Below are positions 1 through 29,265 of a stretch of 29,265 nucleotides of DNA, piece after piece (positions within the stretch are counted from its first letter, which is position 1; the number at the start of each line of letters is the position of its first letter). This stretch comes from Phoronis ovalis (taxonomy: Eukaryota > Phoronida > Phoronidae), in NCBI GenBank assembly GCA_028565635.1, contig JAOXYB010035505.1, forward strand, positions 1-29,265, read 5' to 3'. The translations under genes were made by a program, and so were the position numbers. The notes beneath the pieces are model-generated. The model had not been told where the DNA came from. It did not search any database and worked only from the letters and a program-made list of their open reading frames with translations.

Positions 1-32
1 ATGTATCCTGGTGGTCTTTTGTTGTTGTTTAT
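1..32 (+). CDS. Gene A exon 1 (partial): end of a hydrophobic segment
   Basis: The sequence stops at a strong donor, TTAT|GTAAGT (GT at 33-34). Only the frame starting at base 2 joins the next exon in phase 1; it reads CILVVFCCCL and then a split Cys codon (T|GC). The ATG at base 1 is in another frame and would leave phase 2, so I do not treat it as a start. The exon extends upstream of the window. Confidence 0.6.
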
Positions 33-3000
33 GTAAGTCTTACTTTTTGTATGATGTGGCTAAATTAGTTAGCTTGCTGTTAATCATTTTATAACGTATA
101 GGGAAAATCAAATTAAGTATATTACAAGAAGGAATACAAAGAACTTGTGATGCCATATAATTTTAAATCTTCACGAACCTCATATAACTACCCAGATATA
201 AGAATGTTATGTTCATATATGTTTTTTATTATCTAAGATATTGTTAACGGTACAAATACTACATGCACGAGATAAAACGTTTGCATGCATTCGTGTACAT
301 AAAATATAGGATAAAAAGTGTGTGTGCTTAAATATCAGGTTCCAAACTCTATACAACACTTCATGCACAACTTACTCTTGGTATTTCTTGCACGTTTTTG
401 CAGGCAAGAGAAAGTTTGGTTATAGAATTTATCCAGACGAGTACCATTATGCGGAGCAGCAAAGATCTTACAATATGTTTATGATGCCAGGCGAAACATA
501 TGGTAATCAGTTAAATCGGAGCAAAACGTGTCCGGAGTTAAATAATCCGAAATCGACAAATAAATTTCTTGCAGTGCGCAGTAATCCTGGAACATGTAAC
601 TGTGAGGCTAATGCAACACGCAAAAAAAGATCAAGTCTATCTATGTTATGTGGACCTTGTTGTATTGTGCCTTGCAAAAAGGAATTCGAACGTGAAGCTC
701 GACCAGGCAATATAAATACTCGTTCACTCAGCGGTAACATTGGTGAACCGTCAACTTATGGTATGTCTGAACCCGATTCTAGGAATTCTCGACCAAAAAA
801 TAGTTGTTGTGGTATCATTTATTCAAATTCTGCATCAAATAATAAAGATTTTACATCACAACATGCTGGGCCAAGGAACATTAACAATTATGGCTCGGAA
901 TCAGATTCAAGTAAATCTCGACCAAGAAATAGCTCCTGGAATTTCTTTAACCTGAATTCTGCAACAAATAACGTGTTTGGACCAAGAAACAAAGACTCTG
1001 CAGCAAATAAGGAACATTTGATGTCAACTGATGAAGCTATTAAAATTTCTGAAGTTGATAATAATGGTCATTCTAAATCTCAAACATTAAATTCTGTTGC
1101 AAACAACAAAGGTTCTAAATCTCAAGGTACAGATTCTAGTGCGGACAGAAATACGAACACAGGAAATAAAGAGAATAACGTCGGCCTAGGCAACGGGTCT
1201 CCTAGCTTGGCTAATGGAGGTTCAGGATCAAAAGAAGTATCAAGATCAGATGTTTCAGCACTTGTGTCACTGATTCATGCTAAAAATAAATGGAAGAAGA
1301 AATCTAAAGCACACCAGAAAAATTCTCAATCCGTCAATGCCAATTCTAGATCAGGCGGAACAAATAATGGGCCAGACAATGGGATTGAGAGATTTGGTGT
1401 ACCTTCTACACAAGGTGGTATAAAGAATGGATCAAACAGTGGAAGTGAAGATTCCATTTCAGGAGCCAGTGATTCTAAATCAAGCAGCGATGATTTTACA
1501 TCAGGAGAAAATGACAGTGGATCTAGCAGTTATAATTCTGCTAGAGACAACAATTTTGGATATGACAAGACTAAATCTGGTTCAGAAAGCACAGATACCG
1601 CAACAAGCAACATATCTGGCGTTTTACAAAATACAGGTAATGCTGACGGAAACACGCTTAAGATATTTGATGGATTAAACGATAATAACGACGCCGACAT
1701 TGGGACTCATACAGGTAAGCAAGCACGACTGGTATTTTAATAATGAAATGGTTCAACAACATTTTGATCTAGAACCTGTTCTTACATTGGTGTTCGGTAT
1801 TTGTATCAGAATTTCTGCCATACTAATTATGATTTGTGATTGTGCACCTATTGTGCCGATTCATGAAGACAACTTAAAAAATATAATATGTAATTACTAT
1901 GTTTCAGGGGACACAAATTCCCAATCCAAAAACGGTAAACAAGGACAAGGGGATGAAAATACTCCCTCAGGCAAGACGTGTGATGAAGGAACCAACAATT
2001 CTACACCAGACCACACGGACATTCTTGGCGATGACGTACTAGAACAGGAAATACTTAATGACGATAACGGGGGTACAGGTATGACTGTTATATATAAAAA
2101 ATCATATCATGTAAGGCAGAATATGCTAAACAACTATAGTATAGGACTTTAGTAGAATGTTATATGTTTATTGGTTTGAAATCAACCAACAATATATAGT
2201 TTCAAAGACAAGGTAAAGTTCAAAATATTTATCGGATTATATATATTTCCTTATGGTTACACCATTGTGCTGTTTCATAAAGACAACTTTAAAAAAATAT
2301 AATTAATTATTATTAAAATATGTTCCAGGCCCGGTTCCTGGGGACACAAATTCTAAATCAAAAAACGGTAAAGAAGGACCAGAGGATGAAAATATTCCCT
2401 CAGACAAGATATGTGATGAAGGAAGCAACAATTCTAAATCAGACAACACGGACATTGCTGACGATGACGCACTAGAACAGGATATACTTAATGAAGATAA
2501 CAGAGGTACATGTGCCTGTATATGTAAGGCAGAAGGTGCCAAACATCTATAGCACAGACGTTTAATAGAAAGTCAATTTTCAGAAATACATGAAGAACTG
2601 ATATTTTACTGCTTTGTAATCAACCAAGAAAATATAGTGTAAAAGAAAACTGAGTCAAGGTAAAGTAAAAAAAACTTTATCAAATTGGTTGTAATAAAAA
2701 TTACGAATTATTAATTATCGATTCTGTTTCAGGAGACACTGATTCAAAATCAAACAACGACAATCTTGGTTCAGAAGATGAGGATATTGCATCAAGCAAA
2801 GCTAATTCTGACTATGACGGTAAAAAATCATCTGCTGATAAGAGACAATCTGGTGAATTAAAACATATGGACACTGTGGACGATGATACACTAGACCAGC
2901 TGGAAAAAGATATTTCTGATCTAAATCTTAGCCAAGACGCGGACAGGGAAAATAACCAAGGACCAGGTAAGGCTCACGTGTAAAGATATAATGGTTATTA

Positions 3001-4744
3001 AGCATCAAAAATGTCGACAAATTGGTTACGCATGTGCATGCATATGATATGTTCACACAGAAGCCTAGAACCATGAAGAGAACAATCAATCAAGTTATTT
3101 AAATGGAACAAATAAAAATCATGGTTTAGTAACTACCATCTGGAGAAAAATTTAATACAGCATTTCGATCATTTAGTGTGGATGTCCACACCCTGTTTAC
3201 AAACTTAGCAGTAAACAACTAGTACAAATGCAGTACATGCGGTCTATACAATTTAATGACGGTACACATACATTCTAGTTATACGCTGCTGTATTTATTT
3301 GCAGTTGCTGATTCTTTAAGTATAGAAGACGAGGAACAAATGGATAAAATTCTTAAAGATGTGGACAACCAGAAGAACCTAAAAACTAAGAAAAAACGTG
3401 GAAAGGACGGTTCTAGAACTTTCGATAAAAATATTTATCAACCAAAACCTATCAGTAGTAAGGCTTACTGGTTTTTTGTTCGAGTCCTTAGTAGTCAAAT
3501 AATTGCCATGACACCTCATTTAAATCACGAAAGAATGAAATCTGATTTATTTTTTGAGATTCATTTTCATAAAATACTTTAATTTTAGAAAATTTACCGC
3601 AGTAAGTGAATCAGACTTAAAGTGATATTTGGAAAAATTACAACAATAAGGCTTATTATTATCATTGATAGGTATTTTTGATGCAACTTGAAAATAGCTA
3701 TCAGCAAGTCGATCGGTTTTTGTGCTTATTTTATTTATGGGCACATATAAAAAACGTAACAGAATATGATTATTTCTAATAGGACATTTTTTCAAGGGGA
3801 TTATTGTGAGAAAATGTGAAATGTTTAGCATTCAAAGCATTGAAAAATATCCAATTTTTCTCAAAAAATCCTGATAAATACGTCAAATACATTTTCCATA
3901 TTTATAGTGGGTTTAGGAAGAATTCTTTGGGAAGTTACTAATTTTGCAGCGAAAAAAATACGACTTTATGCATAATTAAAAATAAACTATTTTACATTAT
4001 ATTAATGATATGAATGGTAATGAGCCCAAATGTCTCCCTAGTGGCGAATATTGGAAATTAGAATAAGAAATTGTGATAATAAAATTAAACTCCCGGGGGT
4101 GGCAGTCAATATGAAAGTGGGTACTCATGTTCCAACTTGGCTTTTCAAAAAAGCCCCTACCGAAGTTAAATTCTGCAACAAATACATCCCTAACAAAGTG
4201 AGTGTTTTGAAAAATACACCCTTAAGGAAGTGACTTTGGGAAAAACACCCCTAACGAAGTGTCACACCTCCAAAAAAAAACGCTTTTCGTGATTTTAGCC
4301 ACAAAAAAAACCAGATCTTAACGCTCGTTACACGCCGGCGGTTCGAAAAACATACCCTTTCACGCGAAATTTTGTTGGAACATGCGTACCCACTTTCATA
4401 TTGACTGCCCCCCGGGATTAAACTGTTTTGCTCAATCCTGTTTGTTACCAAAATATATCTAAAAGTTTCAAGAATAAAGAAATCGTACAATTTAGAATAG
4501 AAGAAACCGTGATTTGTCTCACCAAATGTATCTCCTTTAAAACTAAAAATCGTAATAACACATTTTTTAAACATTTTTAGGTGGTTATAGTGTCGATGCA
4601 ACTGCTACGCATATCGATGAATTTGAAAGAGGACCAACGAAAAAAATAGAAACTCAGAAACTTAACTACTATCAGTCTAGTTTTTACAAGAAGATGAAGG
4701 AAGAAAATACAAAAAGTAAACAAAAGAAGAAACCTACCTTCTAA
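1..4744 (+). CDS. Gene A: 3' part of a probable membrane protein with a long Ser/Asn-rich acidic tail (seven exons, 5' incomplete)
   Basis: I do not recognise a named family. Joining 1-32, 404-1714, 1908-2078, 2329-2505, 2733-2966, 3305-3457 and 4581-4744 gives about 746 residues in one open frame to TAA 4742-4744. Every junction is phase 1. The first visible residues, CILVVFCCCL, are hydrophobic and cysteine-rich; CKRK follows across the junction, which looks like the cytoplasmic edge of a transmembrane helix. The rest has no globular domain that I can see: it is rich in Ser, Asn, Gly and Asp, with a Cys cluster (LCGPCCIVPC) about 100 residues in, duplicated acidic segments, and a lysine-rich C-terminus (KSKQKKKPTF). 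It could be the cytoplasmic tail of a type I receptor; a secreted matrix protein whose signal peptide ends at exon 1 is the alternative. The extracellular part, if any, lies upstream of the window. Confidence 0.7.
33..403 (+). other. Gene A intron 1
   Basis: This intron has a GTAAGT donor and a TTTTTGCAG acceptor ending at 403. It is AT-rich and I see no repeat or RNA gene in it. Confidence 0.55.
404..1714 (+). CDS. Gene A exon 2: large Ser/Asn/Gly-rich tail exon
   Basis: This 1311-nt exon is open throughout, between TTTTTGCAG and CATACAG|GTAAGC, phase 1 at both ends. It begins with a basic-aromatic stretch (CKRKFGYRIYPDEYHY) suited to a juxtamembrane position. Near residue 100 it has a KKR basic patch and the Cys cluster LCGPCCIVPC, a possible palmitoylation or metal site. 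Two imperfect repeats follow, each with an S-R-P-[KR]-N-S core, then N-[ST]-A-[ST]-N-N and G-P-R-N. The second half is low-complexity Ser/Asn/Gly/Asp with clusters such as SSSDDFTSGENDSGSSS that would suit acidophilic kinases. No enzymatic motif is visible. Confidence 0.75.
1908..2078 (+). CDS. Gene A exon 3: acidic repeat exon, copy 1
   Basis: This 57-codon exon lies between TATGTTTCAG and GGTACAG|GTATGA, phase 1-1. It starts G-D-T-N-S, continues with the pattern SKNGKxGxxDEN, and ends with the acidic motif GDDVLEQEILNDDNGG. It is a clear tandem duplicate of the exon at 2329-2505, and the intron sequence just upstream is duplicated too. Confidence 0.72.
2329..2505 (+). CDS. Gene A exon 4: acidic repeat exon, copy 2, with a shifted donor
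   Basis: This exon encodes GDTNSKSKNGKEGPEDEN and later DDDALEQDILNEDN, closely matching the previous exon. The acceptor is TGTTCCAG, ending at 2328. I place the donor at AGAG|GTACAT (GT 2506-2507): it keeps phase 1 and joins to exon 5 as Gly (G|GA). Donors at 2512 (T|GTGCCT) and 2524 (TAT|GTAAGG) are also phase 1 but would create TGA at the junction. As a symmetric exon it could also be skipped without a frameshift. Confidence 0.6.
2733..2966 (+). CDS. Gene A exon 5: acidic repeat exon, diverged copy 3
   Basis: These 78 codons run between CTGTTTCAG and GGACCAG|GTAAGG, phase 1-1. The exon opens with G-D-T-D-S-K-S-N-N, like copies 1 and 2, and later has DDDTLDQLEKDISDLN, a diverged form of their acidic motif. 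A Lys-rich insert (KKSSADKRQ) separates the two parts. Confidence 0.72.
2967..3304 (+). other. Gene A intron 5
   Basis: The donor is GTAAGG and the acceptor TATTTATTTGCAG. Nothing beyond AT-rich intron sequence is seen. Confidence 0.55.
3305..3457 (+). CDS. Gene A exon 6: acidic motif followed by a basic stretch
   Basis: This 51-codon exon is phase 1 at both ends; its donor is TCAGTA|GTAAGG. It encodes SIEDEEQMDKILKDVDNQ, which resembles the acidic motif of exons 3-5, then a highly basic run (KTKKKRGKDGSR). The reading frame stays open past the donor to a stop near 3580; I prefer splicing because the donor is strong and the phase fits the last exon. Confidence 0.65.
3458..4580 (+). other. 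Gene A last intron, containing a MITE
   Basis: This 1.1-kb AT-rich intron ends in AAACATTTTTAG. The only structured content is the hairpin element at 4092-4416; the rest holds no exon that I can support. Confidence 0.55.
4092..4416. mobile_element. Non-autonomous DNA transposon (MITE), hAT-like by target duplication size
   Basis: Imperfect terminal inverted repeats of about 43 bp bound the element, beginning CCCGGGGG on both strands and sharing GCAGTCAATATGAAAGTGGG just inside. The 8-bp sequence ATTAAACT flanks both ends (4084-4091 and 4417-4424), a perfect target-site duplication. Between the ends are four related units of about 30 bp with the core CCCTAAC(G/A)AAGTG, starting near 4154, 4188, 4219 and 4248. 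No transposase frame fits in 325 bp. Eight-bp duplications are typical of hAT (and P) elements; the superfamily is inferred from that alone. Confidence 0.88.
4581..4744 (+). CDS. Gene A last coding exon: Lys-rich C-terminus and stop
   Basis: After TTTTTAG the phase-1 frame reads GYSVDATAHIDEFERGP and runs to a Lys-rich end, KSKQKKKPTF, then TAA at 4742-4744. The end resembles a monopartite nuclear-localisation-type basic cluster, but such clusters also occur in ordinary membrane-proximal tails. No PDZ ligand is seen at the C-terminus. Confidence 0.72.
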
Positions 4745-4826
4745 TTGTAGAGAAGGAAATTACTTCTTATATTGTAAAGTATTGACTTCTTTATATGCTA
4801 TACATGTACGTACATGTACTTAAAAT

Positions 4827-4832
4827 AATAAA
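4827..4832 (+). terminator. Poly(A) signal of gene A
   Basis: AATAAA lies 83 bp after the stop codon, and a GT-rich tract (TGTGTGTGTGT) follows about 50 bp later, which fits a cleavage and polyadenylation site. The 3' untranslated region would be short, about 100 nt. Confidence 0.6.
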
Positions 4833-4899
4833 ATATTACCATTATAAAAATTGAACGTTATTGTCATAGAACTGCATTCATTTGTGTGTGTGTATTAAA

Positions 4900-5737
4900 T
4901 ATTTAAGAACAATATTTTTAAGATGAAAGTATAATTATTCTTTATCATCTGTTATCATGTTCTTAACTCCTATTTACTCAGGACCAAAAGATGAAATAAT
5001 CCAGTTTACACTGCTGATGAAATATATGAATTCATGTAATCTTATAGATCATAACAGTAAGTTGTAATTCACAAACGATCAAACCAGCTGTGATGACTGA
5101 TGTGATATGTTTTAGTTATTGTGTACTATTGTGATTGATATTGTATCGTTGTTCATGTATTTTGTGATGACTTTATTGTAATTTAAATTATACAACTTAA
5201 TTAGATATTCCGTTTTTGTTTTCACTGGTTCTTTATAAAACATTTCGTTTTTGCCTTGCATTTACACGCACGCATTTAGTAATGACCCTAAAGTAAATAT
5301 CAGATCTTAATCATAGATCACGCTAAATTTAATTGAAAATATATTTTATTTGCTGAAAGTAGACGAAATACCACAAAGCAATAAAACGTTCTTTGGTTAC
5401 GAAAAATTTAGATTTACACCATGGACAATTTAACTTTTACAACATTTTTACACCATGGGTATGACTTATACAACCTTATAACTCTTACACCGAATCTATT
5501 TACACTTGTTACTGCACTGTTTCTATGATAGATTGTTATACATACGGCTGCAAAATCGATTTCCATAGTACAGCTACAGTGTATTGATGAGCCAGTCAAT
5601 TACCATTTTATCCCCTTTTGTTTTCATAATTTCCCCTGTTACATGAATCGAGTGCATAAAGCACCCTTCTGTTGATTTTCACTTTCAATCTTTTAAATCA
5701 TTCTTGCAAACGAGACGTCGATTACGATACAAGACGG
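4900..5737. other. Intergenic, no gene seen
   Basis: This is AT-rich sequence between the end of gene A and the tRNA gene. Short open frames are present on both strands, but none has splice context, a domain or biased composition that would support a gene. A short near-repeat (TTTACACCATGG) occurs at about 5413 and 5449. Confidence 0.5.
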
Positions 5738-5819
5738 GTAGTCGTGGCCGAGTGGTTAAGGCGATGGACTTGAAATCCATTGGGATATTCCCGCGCAGGT
5801 TCGAACCCTGCCGACTACG
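5738..5819 (+). tRNA. tRNA-Ser, anticodon UGA
   Basis: The 82-nt cloverleaf is complete. The acceptor strands GTAGTCG and CGACTAC pair fully and are followed by discriminator G 5819. The D-arm carries an A box (TGGCCGAGTGG); the anticodon stem ATGGA/TCCAT encloses the loop CTTGAAA, giving anticodon TGA; a long variable arm (GGGATATTCCC) is typical of serine tRNAs; and the B box is GGTTCGAACCC. The gene has no intron and the CCA end is not encoded. A T-run at 5863-5870 could stop RNA polymerase III. It should read UCA codons. Confidence 0.96.
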
Positions 5820-6064
5820 TAACCTATTGAATATTTCTTATTAATGACACTCGACAGTTATAATTTTTTTTAAATGTATCATTTTTGGAAAAAAATGTAA
5901 ATAAAATCTTTATAGTGTTCCGTGTTATCATTTTATGCAAATACACTGCGGGAATAATAAGAAATATACAATTGTATGTTTTATGCTCATCAGTTGTATG
6001 TTTTATAGTAGTCACCGTTCAATATTTTCAATTTCAATTTCTTGTCGGATTCAGCACAAGACAA

Positions 6065-6144
6065 GTAGTCATACCGAGTGTTTTAGGTGATGGACTTGAA
6101 ATCCATTGGGATGATCCGGCGCAGATTCGAAACCGCCGACTACG
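6065..6144 (+). pseudogene. tRNA-Ser(UGA) pseudogene
   Basis: Both acceptor ends (GTAGTCA and CGACTAC) and the whole anticodon arm match the gene at 5738, but the D-arm/A box is altered (TACCGAGTGT), the T-stem is broken (GATTCGAAACC) and the variable arm no longer pairs properly. It is probably a tandem duplicate in decay. Confidence 0.88.
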
Positions 6145-6560
6145 TAACGTTTTGATTTTTTTTTCTTTTTTGTAAACCCGCCGTCAGCCGGATATGACAT
6201 TTTTTACTGGATCTTTAAAAAATGTATATAGCGTGCAGTTGCATAACAAATATACAATTGCATACCTCATTTGGCTCATGATTTCGTCAGATTTACAAAG
6301 AGATTCTATAATACGATTTAATTATGCAGTAAAATGATGGCAGTGGAAACTATAGAAATTGTCTTAGTTACTTGTCCAAACTTTGTAAATTAATTATACC
6401 CGTCAGTAATGACAATTCCTTCTTCTATTGTTAATACCGATCAACTTAAATCAATTTTATACTAGTTTGACTTTTTTGAATGCGTTTCAGTCAATCGGAC
6501 ATTGTATTTAAAAGAATGTAATTTTCAGAATGACTGCTTCAATTAATTTTATGTATTCTT

Positions 6561-6612
6561 GTCGATGAGATGGCGAAATCCATTGGGATCTTCCCACCTG
6601 CCCGGCTACGTA
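6561..6612 (+). pseudogene. Degenerate tRNA-Ser fragment
   Basis: A shorter relic keeps GAAATCCATTGGGAT from the anticodon and variable arms and a terminal CGGCTACG. The 5' half and the B box are gone. The bases just downstream also resemble the flank of the intact tRNA, which points to duplication of DNA, not retroposition. Confidence 0.7.
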
Positions 6613-8930
6613 ATCTTTGGAATACTTTCACTTATCTATTGACTCGAAAATGACAAGTTTTCAAGAAATGAAATGTCTGTTTATAAATTCGCAAATACAT
6701 TCTATGATAATTAGTTCTTTTAGTTCTTTCAATGATAGGCTACATATTTTATTTAATACAAGAATCACATGCCAGATCTTTTGCAAAAACATTTTTTATG
6801 AAACATATTTCTGGTGTCATCTGTCAGGTAATCTGAATGTTCAATGTGATGAGAAGTTCCAATAATTTACAAAAAATACATTTACGTTTTCATCGACTTA
6901 ATCACATGTCACGAGCAGTTTACATAATTATACTAAAGGCTTTTGTTACGCAATTATGTCATTTCTTAAAATATATATTTTATAAAATAACAGCATTTCT
7001 ATCTGTGTACTTGTATAAATACAAATTTACTCCCTATCTAGTTATAAAGTTTTAAAATTATTAAACTTAATGACGTCTAATCCGTTGCCATATCGAGAAA
7101 ATGTATAAAATCAAAAAGTTTGGCGGTATTTATCTCCTAGATGAGTTAAATGTAACACATTTTAACAAAAACAAACAGTATGCTCTAATCTTGAACTGAC
7201 TGTTACAAAATGTACACAAACTACAAAATGTCAACGGAAAATGTCATTACCTCCAGTAGAATAATTCTTTTTCAAGCTTATACCCCACACATAAAAATCG
7301 TAACTTTTATAACTTATTAATTCAGTATATATTGACATAACGCATCATTTTCCCAGTAATAGTTTTCGATAAAGGAAATGAAATAAGTAACATAATGATT
7401 CAATTCACTCCGATTTGTTGGTAGCACGCAGGGCAACGAGTGCATTTGGTACGGTAATAAACAGACAGTATGCATATATAATCCGTTGTACCTTATCGAA
7501 AAATAAACTAAAAAATGATTGTAACTTTTATAGTACCAAACCACTTTACAAGGCATTTTTTGCTTGGTAGACAGTACGCTTCTCGTTTTATTCTACAATG
7601 TATATCTCTAAAACGACACAAAAATTTAAAGTCAAGTGCAAATTTAATTTTCTTTGTAACTGCTAATTTTTTTTAAATTTTGTATTTTAATTTAATCATT
7701 GATATGACAACAAAATTAACCACTTTCTATAAAAAAATATCTTATTTACTTTAGTTTTTTTCTACCAAATATCTTCTTTTTTTCATCTCAGTCGCTTACT
7801 TCAATTTTCTAATAATTCGAATTACCAATTTTATTTGCAAAATAGTAATGAAATGTTAATCAAAGTTTTACATTATATATTTTGCTTGTTTAATGATCTC
7901 TTGGGGCCGTGCGAAAACAACACACGTTAAAACACAATCCTTACTTTTTAATAAGGGTCGAACTACTGAAGCTTTACTTTCCGATGTAACGCCAATTTGT
8001 GATTGTTTCGGTCGTAAATTTTGAAATCATGTTTTGTGCTCGTGTTTACATATGTAATAGAATAAAAATGTATTAAGGATGTACAGGCTGAGAATGGGAC
8101 ATAAATTGTACAGGCAAGTTATGCGGCAGCAAATATTGTTAATGTGTATGTTAGTATATATCTTATTGCTTAATGTAGGTGTTCCAATCTGTTCACGTGG
8201 ATCTTAGACATTTTGTGGTTATATGGATACGGTTACGTGAAGTTTAAGGGAAACAAAATTGTTTGTAGTATTCGATCTACGCCGGAAGATTCAATACATG
8301 ATTTTTCAACTCTCTGTATGAAATACTACCACAGCAGTAAGATTAGATACATTTTAGGAAATATCTAGTATTCATTAATCTGTTTGCTCTAAATTGTTTA
8401 TACATGATAAATCTCTGGAGTGGAATCCCTAGAGTGAAATCAGAATTGAGGTAAAATAGGTTTCCGCTTTTAATAAAAAATATATGTGCCTTTGTCCTGG
8501 ATCAATTGTATTCTTCTTACGGCTGATAACGTAGATTTATGGACAATTACTTTGCATTTTGCTTTGCTATAATTCTAAAGAAGTTGACTATTTGTGAATT
8601 TGAAAATGATTTAATCCTTTTTGGCATGTCCAAAAAAGAAATGATCGAACATTTCCCCTAAGACATGAACATCAATTAGTGCACAGCTAAAAAGAAAGAT
8701 AACTAAGGTAGAAAAGTTGTAAAATAAAAAAATATGTTTAAATTAGAAAAATCGTTTTTGAGTGATGATCCATCAGCTAATGAAATATAAAACAATATGC
8801 TATAGAGAAGAGAGCAAGCAGCAATGTTCACCGTACCACGGTAGTACTCAACAGGTCTCTAAGATAACCACGTGGCCATCTCCGCACTAAGTGCTCTGTG
8901 CTGATACAACTATAAAATAGTAATACAAGT
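6613..8930. other. Intergenic, no gene seen
   Basis: This is about 2.3 kb of AT-rich DNA. The open frames here are short and lack recognisable composition, and I found no EGF-like exon, RNA gene or terminal-repeat element. Confidence 0.5.
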
Positions 8931-8948
8931 ACCACATATCTTAATTAT

Positions 8949-9110
8949 GTAAATGTATACCACTTGACCCGATCGAGAGGAAATGGTAATGTACCCGAAT
9001 TACGAGAATAGCAATGTAAAATTTATAACGCTTTCAAATGTATGCCATTTAACTAGGTGAATTTAATGTACCGGAATTAAAATCATAACAATATAATGTC
9101 CATTCATAAT
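8949..9110. repeat. Imperfect tandem duplication upstream of gene B
   Basis: Two related segments start AAATGTATACCACTTGACC at about 8949 and AAATGTATGCCATTTAACT at about 9036. Both contain AATGTACC(C/G)GAATTA further in. They end about 160 bp before the gene B start codon and could be a duplicated upstream control region or simple local duplication. Confidence 0.5.
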
Positions 9111-9269
9111 TAACAGCATTTGTTTAACTCTTTAGAACTATAATAAGTATACTAATGTATCGGGACTCTCAAGGGAGTTGGTGAATACTAACTGTGTCAA
9201 AAAATCATTTGATACATTAGCTGAAGAGAGTCCGATGTTATAAGAAATTCGGTTTGCTGTGACCACACC

Positions 9270-29265
<19,996 letters not shown>

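Noticed and set aside
1-32. ATG at base 1 as a start codon with a signal peptide
   Set aside because: Its frame leaves phase 2 at the donor and cannot join the phase-1 exon at 404 in the open frame.
740-955. Second plus-strand frame, and others on both strands, inside gene A exon 2
   Set aside because: They are shadows of the Ser/Asn-rich frame; they lack splice support.
2506-2524. Donors at 2512 and 2524 for gene A exon 4
   Set aside because: Both create a TGA codon when joined to exon 5, so I used 2506 for the main model and kept the alternatives as a finding.
4051-4233. Possible small protein in the last intron of gene A
   Set aside because: It lies mostly inside the MITE (terminal repeat plus 30-bp repeats).
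6065-6144. Second functional tRNA-Ser
   Set aside because: Both internal promoter boxes and the T-stem are damaged.
5885-6175. 96-codon frame on the plus strand
   Set aside because: It runs through the tRNA-Ser pseudogene; composition is that of random AT-rich DNA.

Overview
This is nuclear DNA from an animal. It is AT-rich, its genes are split into many small exons with GT/AG introns, it has a eukaryotic tRNA-Ser gene with A and B boxes, and it carries several MITE-like hairpin elements. The second gene's layout (signal peptide, an ectodomain with a W-K / DPDGD / GWYAV pattern, then a very long EGF array) fits aquatic invertebrates. A mollusc or other lophotrochozoan is my best guess, but I cannot fix the phylum from sequence alone.

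Gene A (1-4744, + strand, 5' end outside the window) is the 3' end of a probable membrane protein. A hydrophobic, cysteine-rich end of a transmembrane segment is followed by a basic stop-transfer stretch and a roughly 730-residue Ser/Asn/Gly-rich, acidic tail. The tail is encoded by one large exon and five smaller ones, all joined by phase-1 introns. Three of the small exons are tandem duplicates carrying an acidic D-D-x-L-x-Q motif. The gene ends at TAA 4742-4744 with a poly(A) signal at 4827. Its last intron holds a complete 325-bp MITE with an 8-bp target duplication.

The intergenic region (4745-9269) holds one intact tRNA-Ser(UGA) gene, two decayed copies of it, and AT-rich sequence with no gene I can support.

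Gene B (9270 to beyond 29265, + strand) starts with a signal peptide and an eight-exon ectodomain (9270-16428). Thirty calcium-binding-type EGF modules follow, with nearly one exon per module. At least 1557 residues are encoded here and the gene is still open at the window edge. From EGF3 to EGF27 the exons follow a three-module order A-B-C (114, 114 and 111 nt) with phase-2 introns. A B-C-(dead exon)-A block of about 1.09 kb occurs three times in tandem between 21120 and 24401. Dead duplicate exons, paired intron repeats and hairpin elements show that the array grew by repeated local duplication.

The two genes lie head to tail. Gene A shows only a membrane-tail end and gene B only a secreted/EGF front end. 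They may be tandem paralogs of one large EGF receptor family; that is an inference. All exon boundaries come from splice signals, reading-frame continuity and homology between exons, without transcript evidence.
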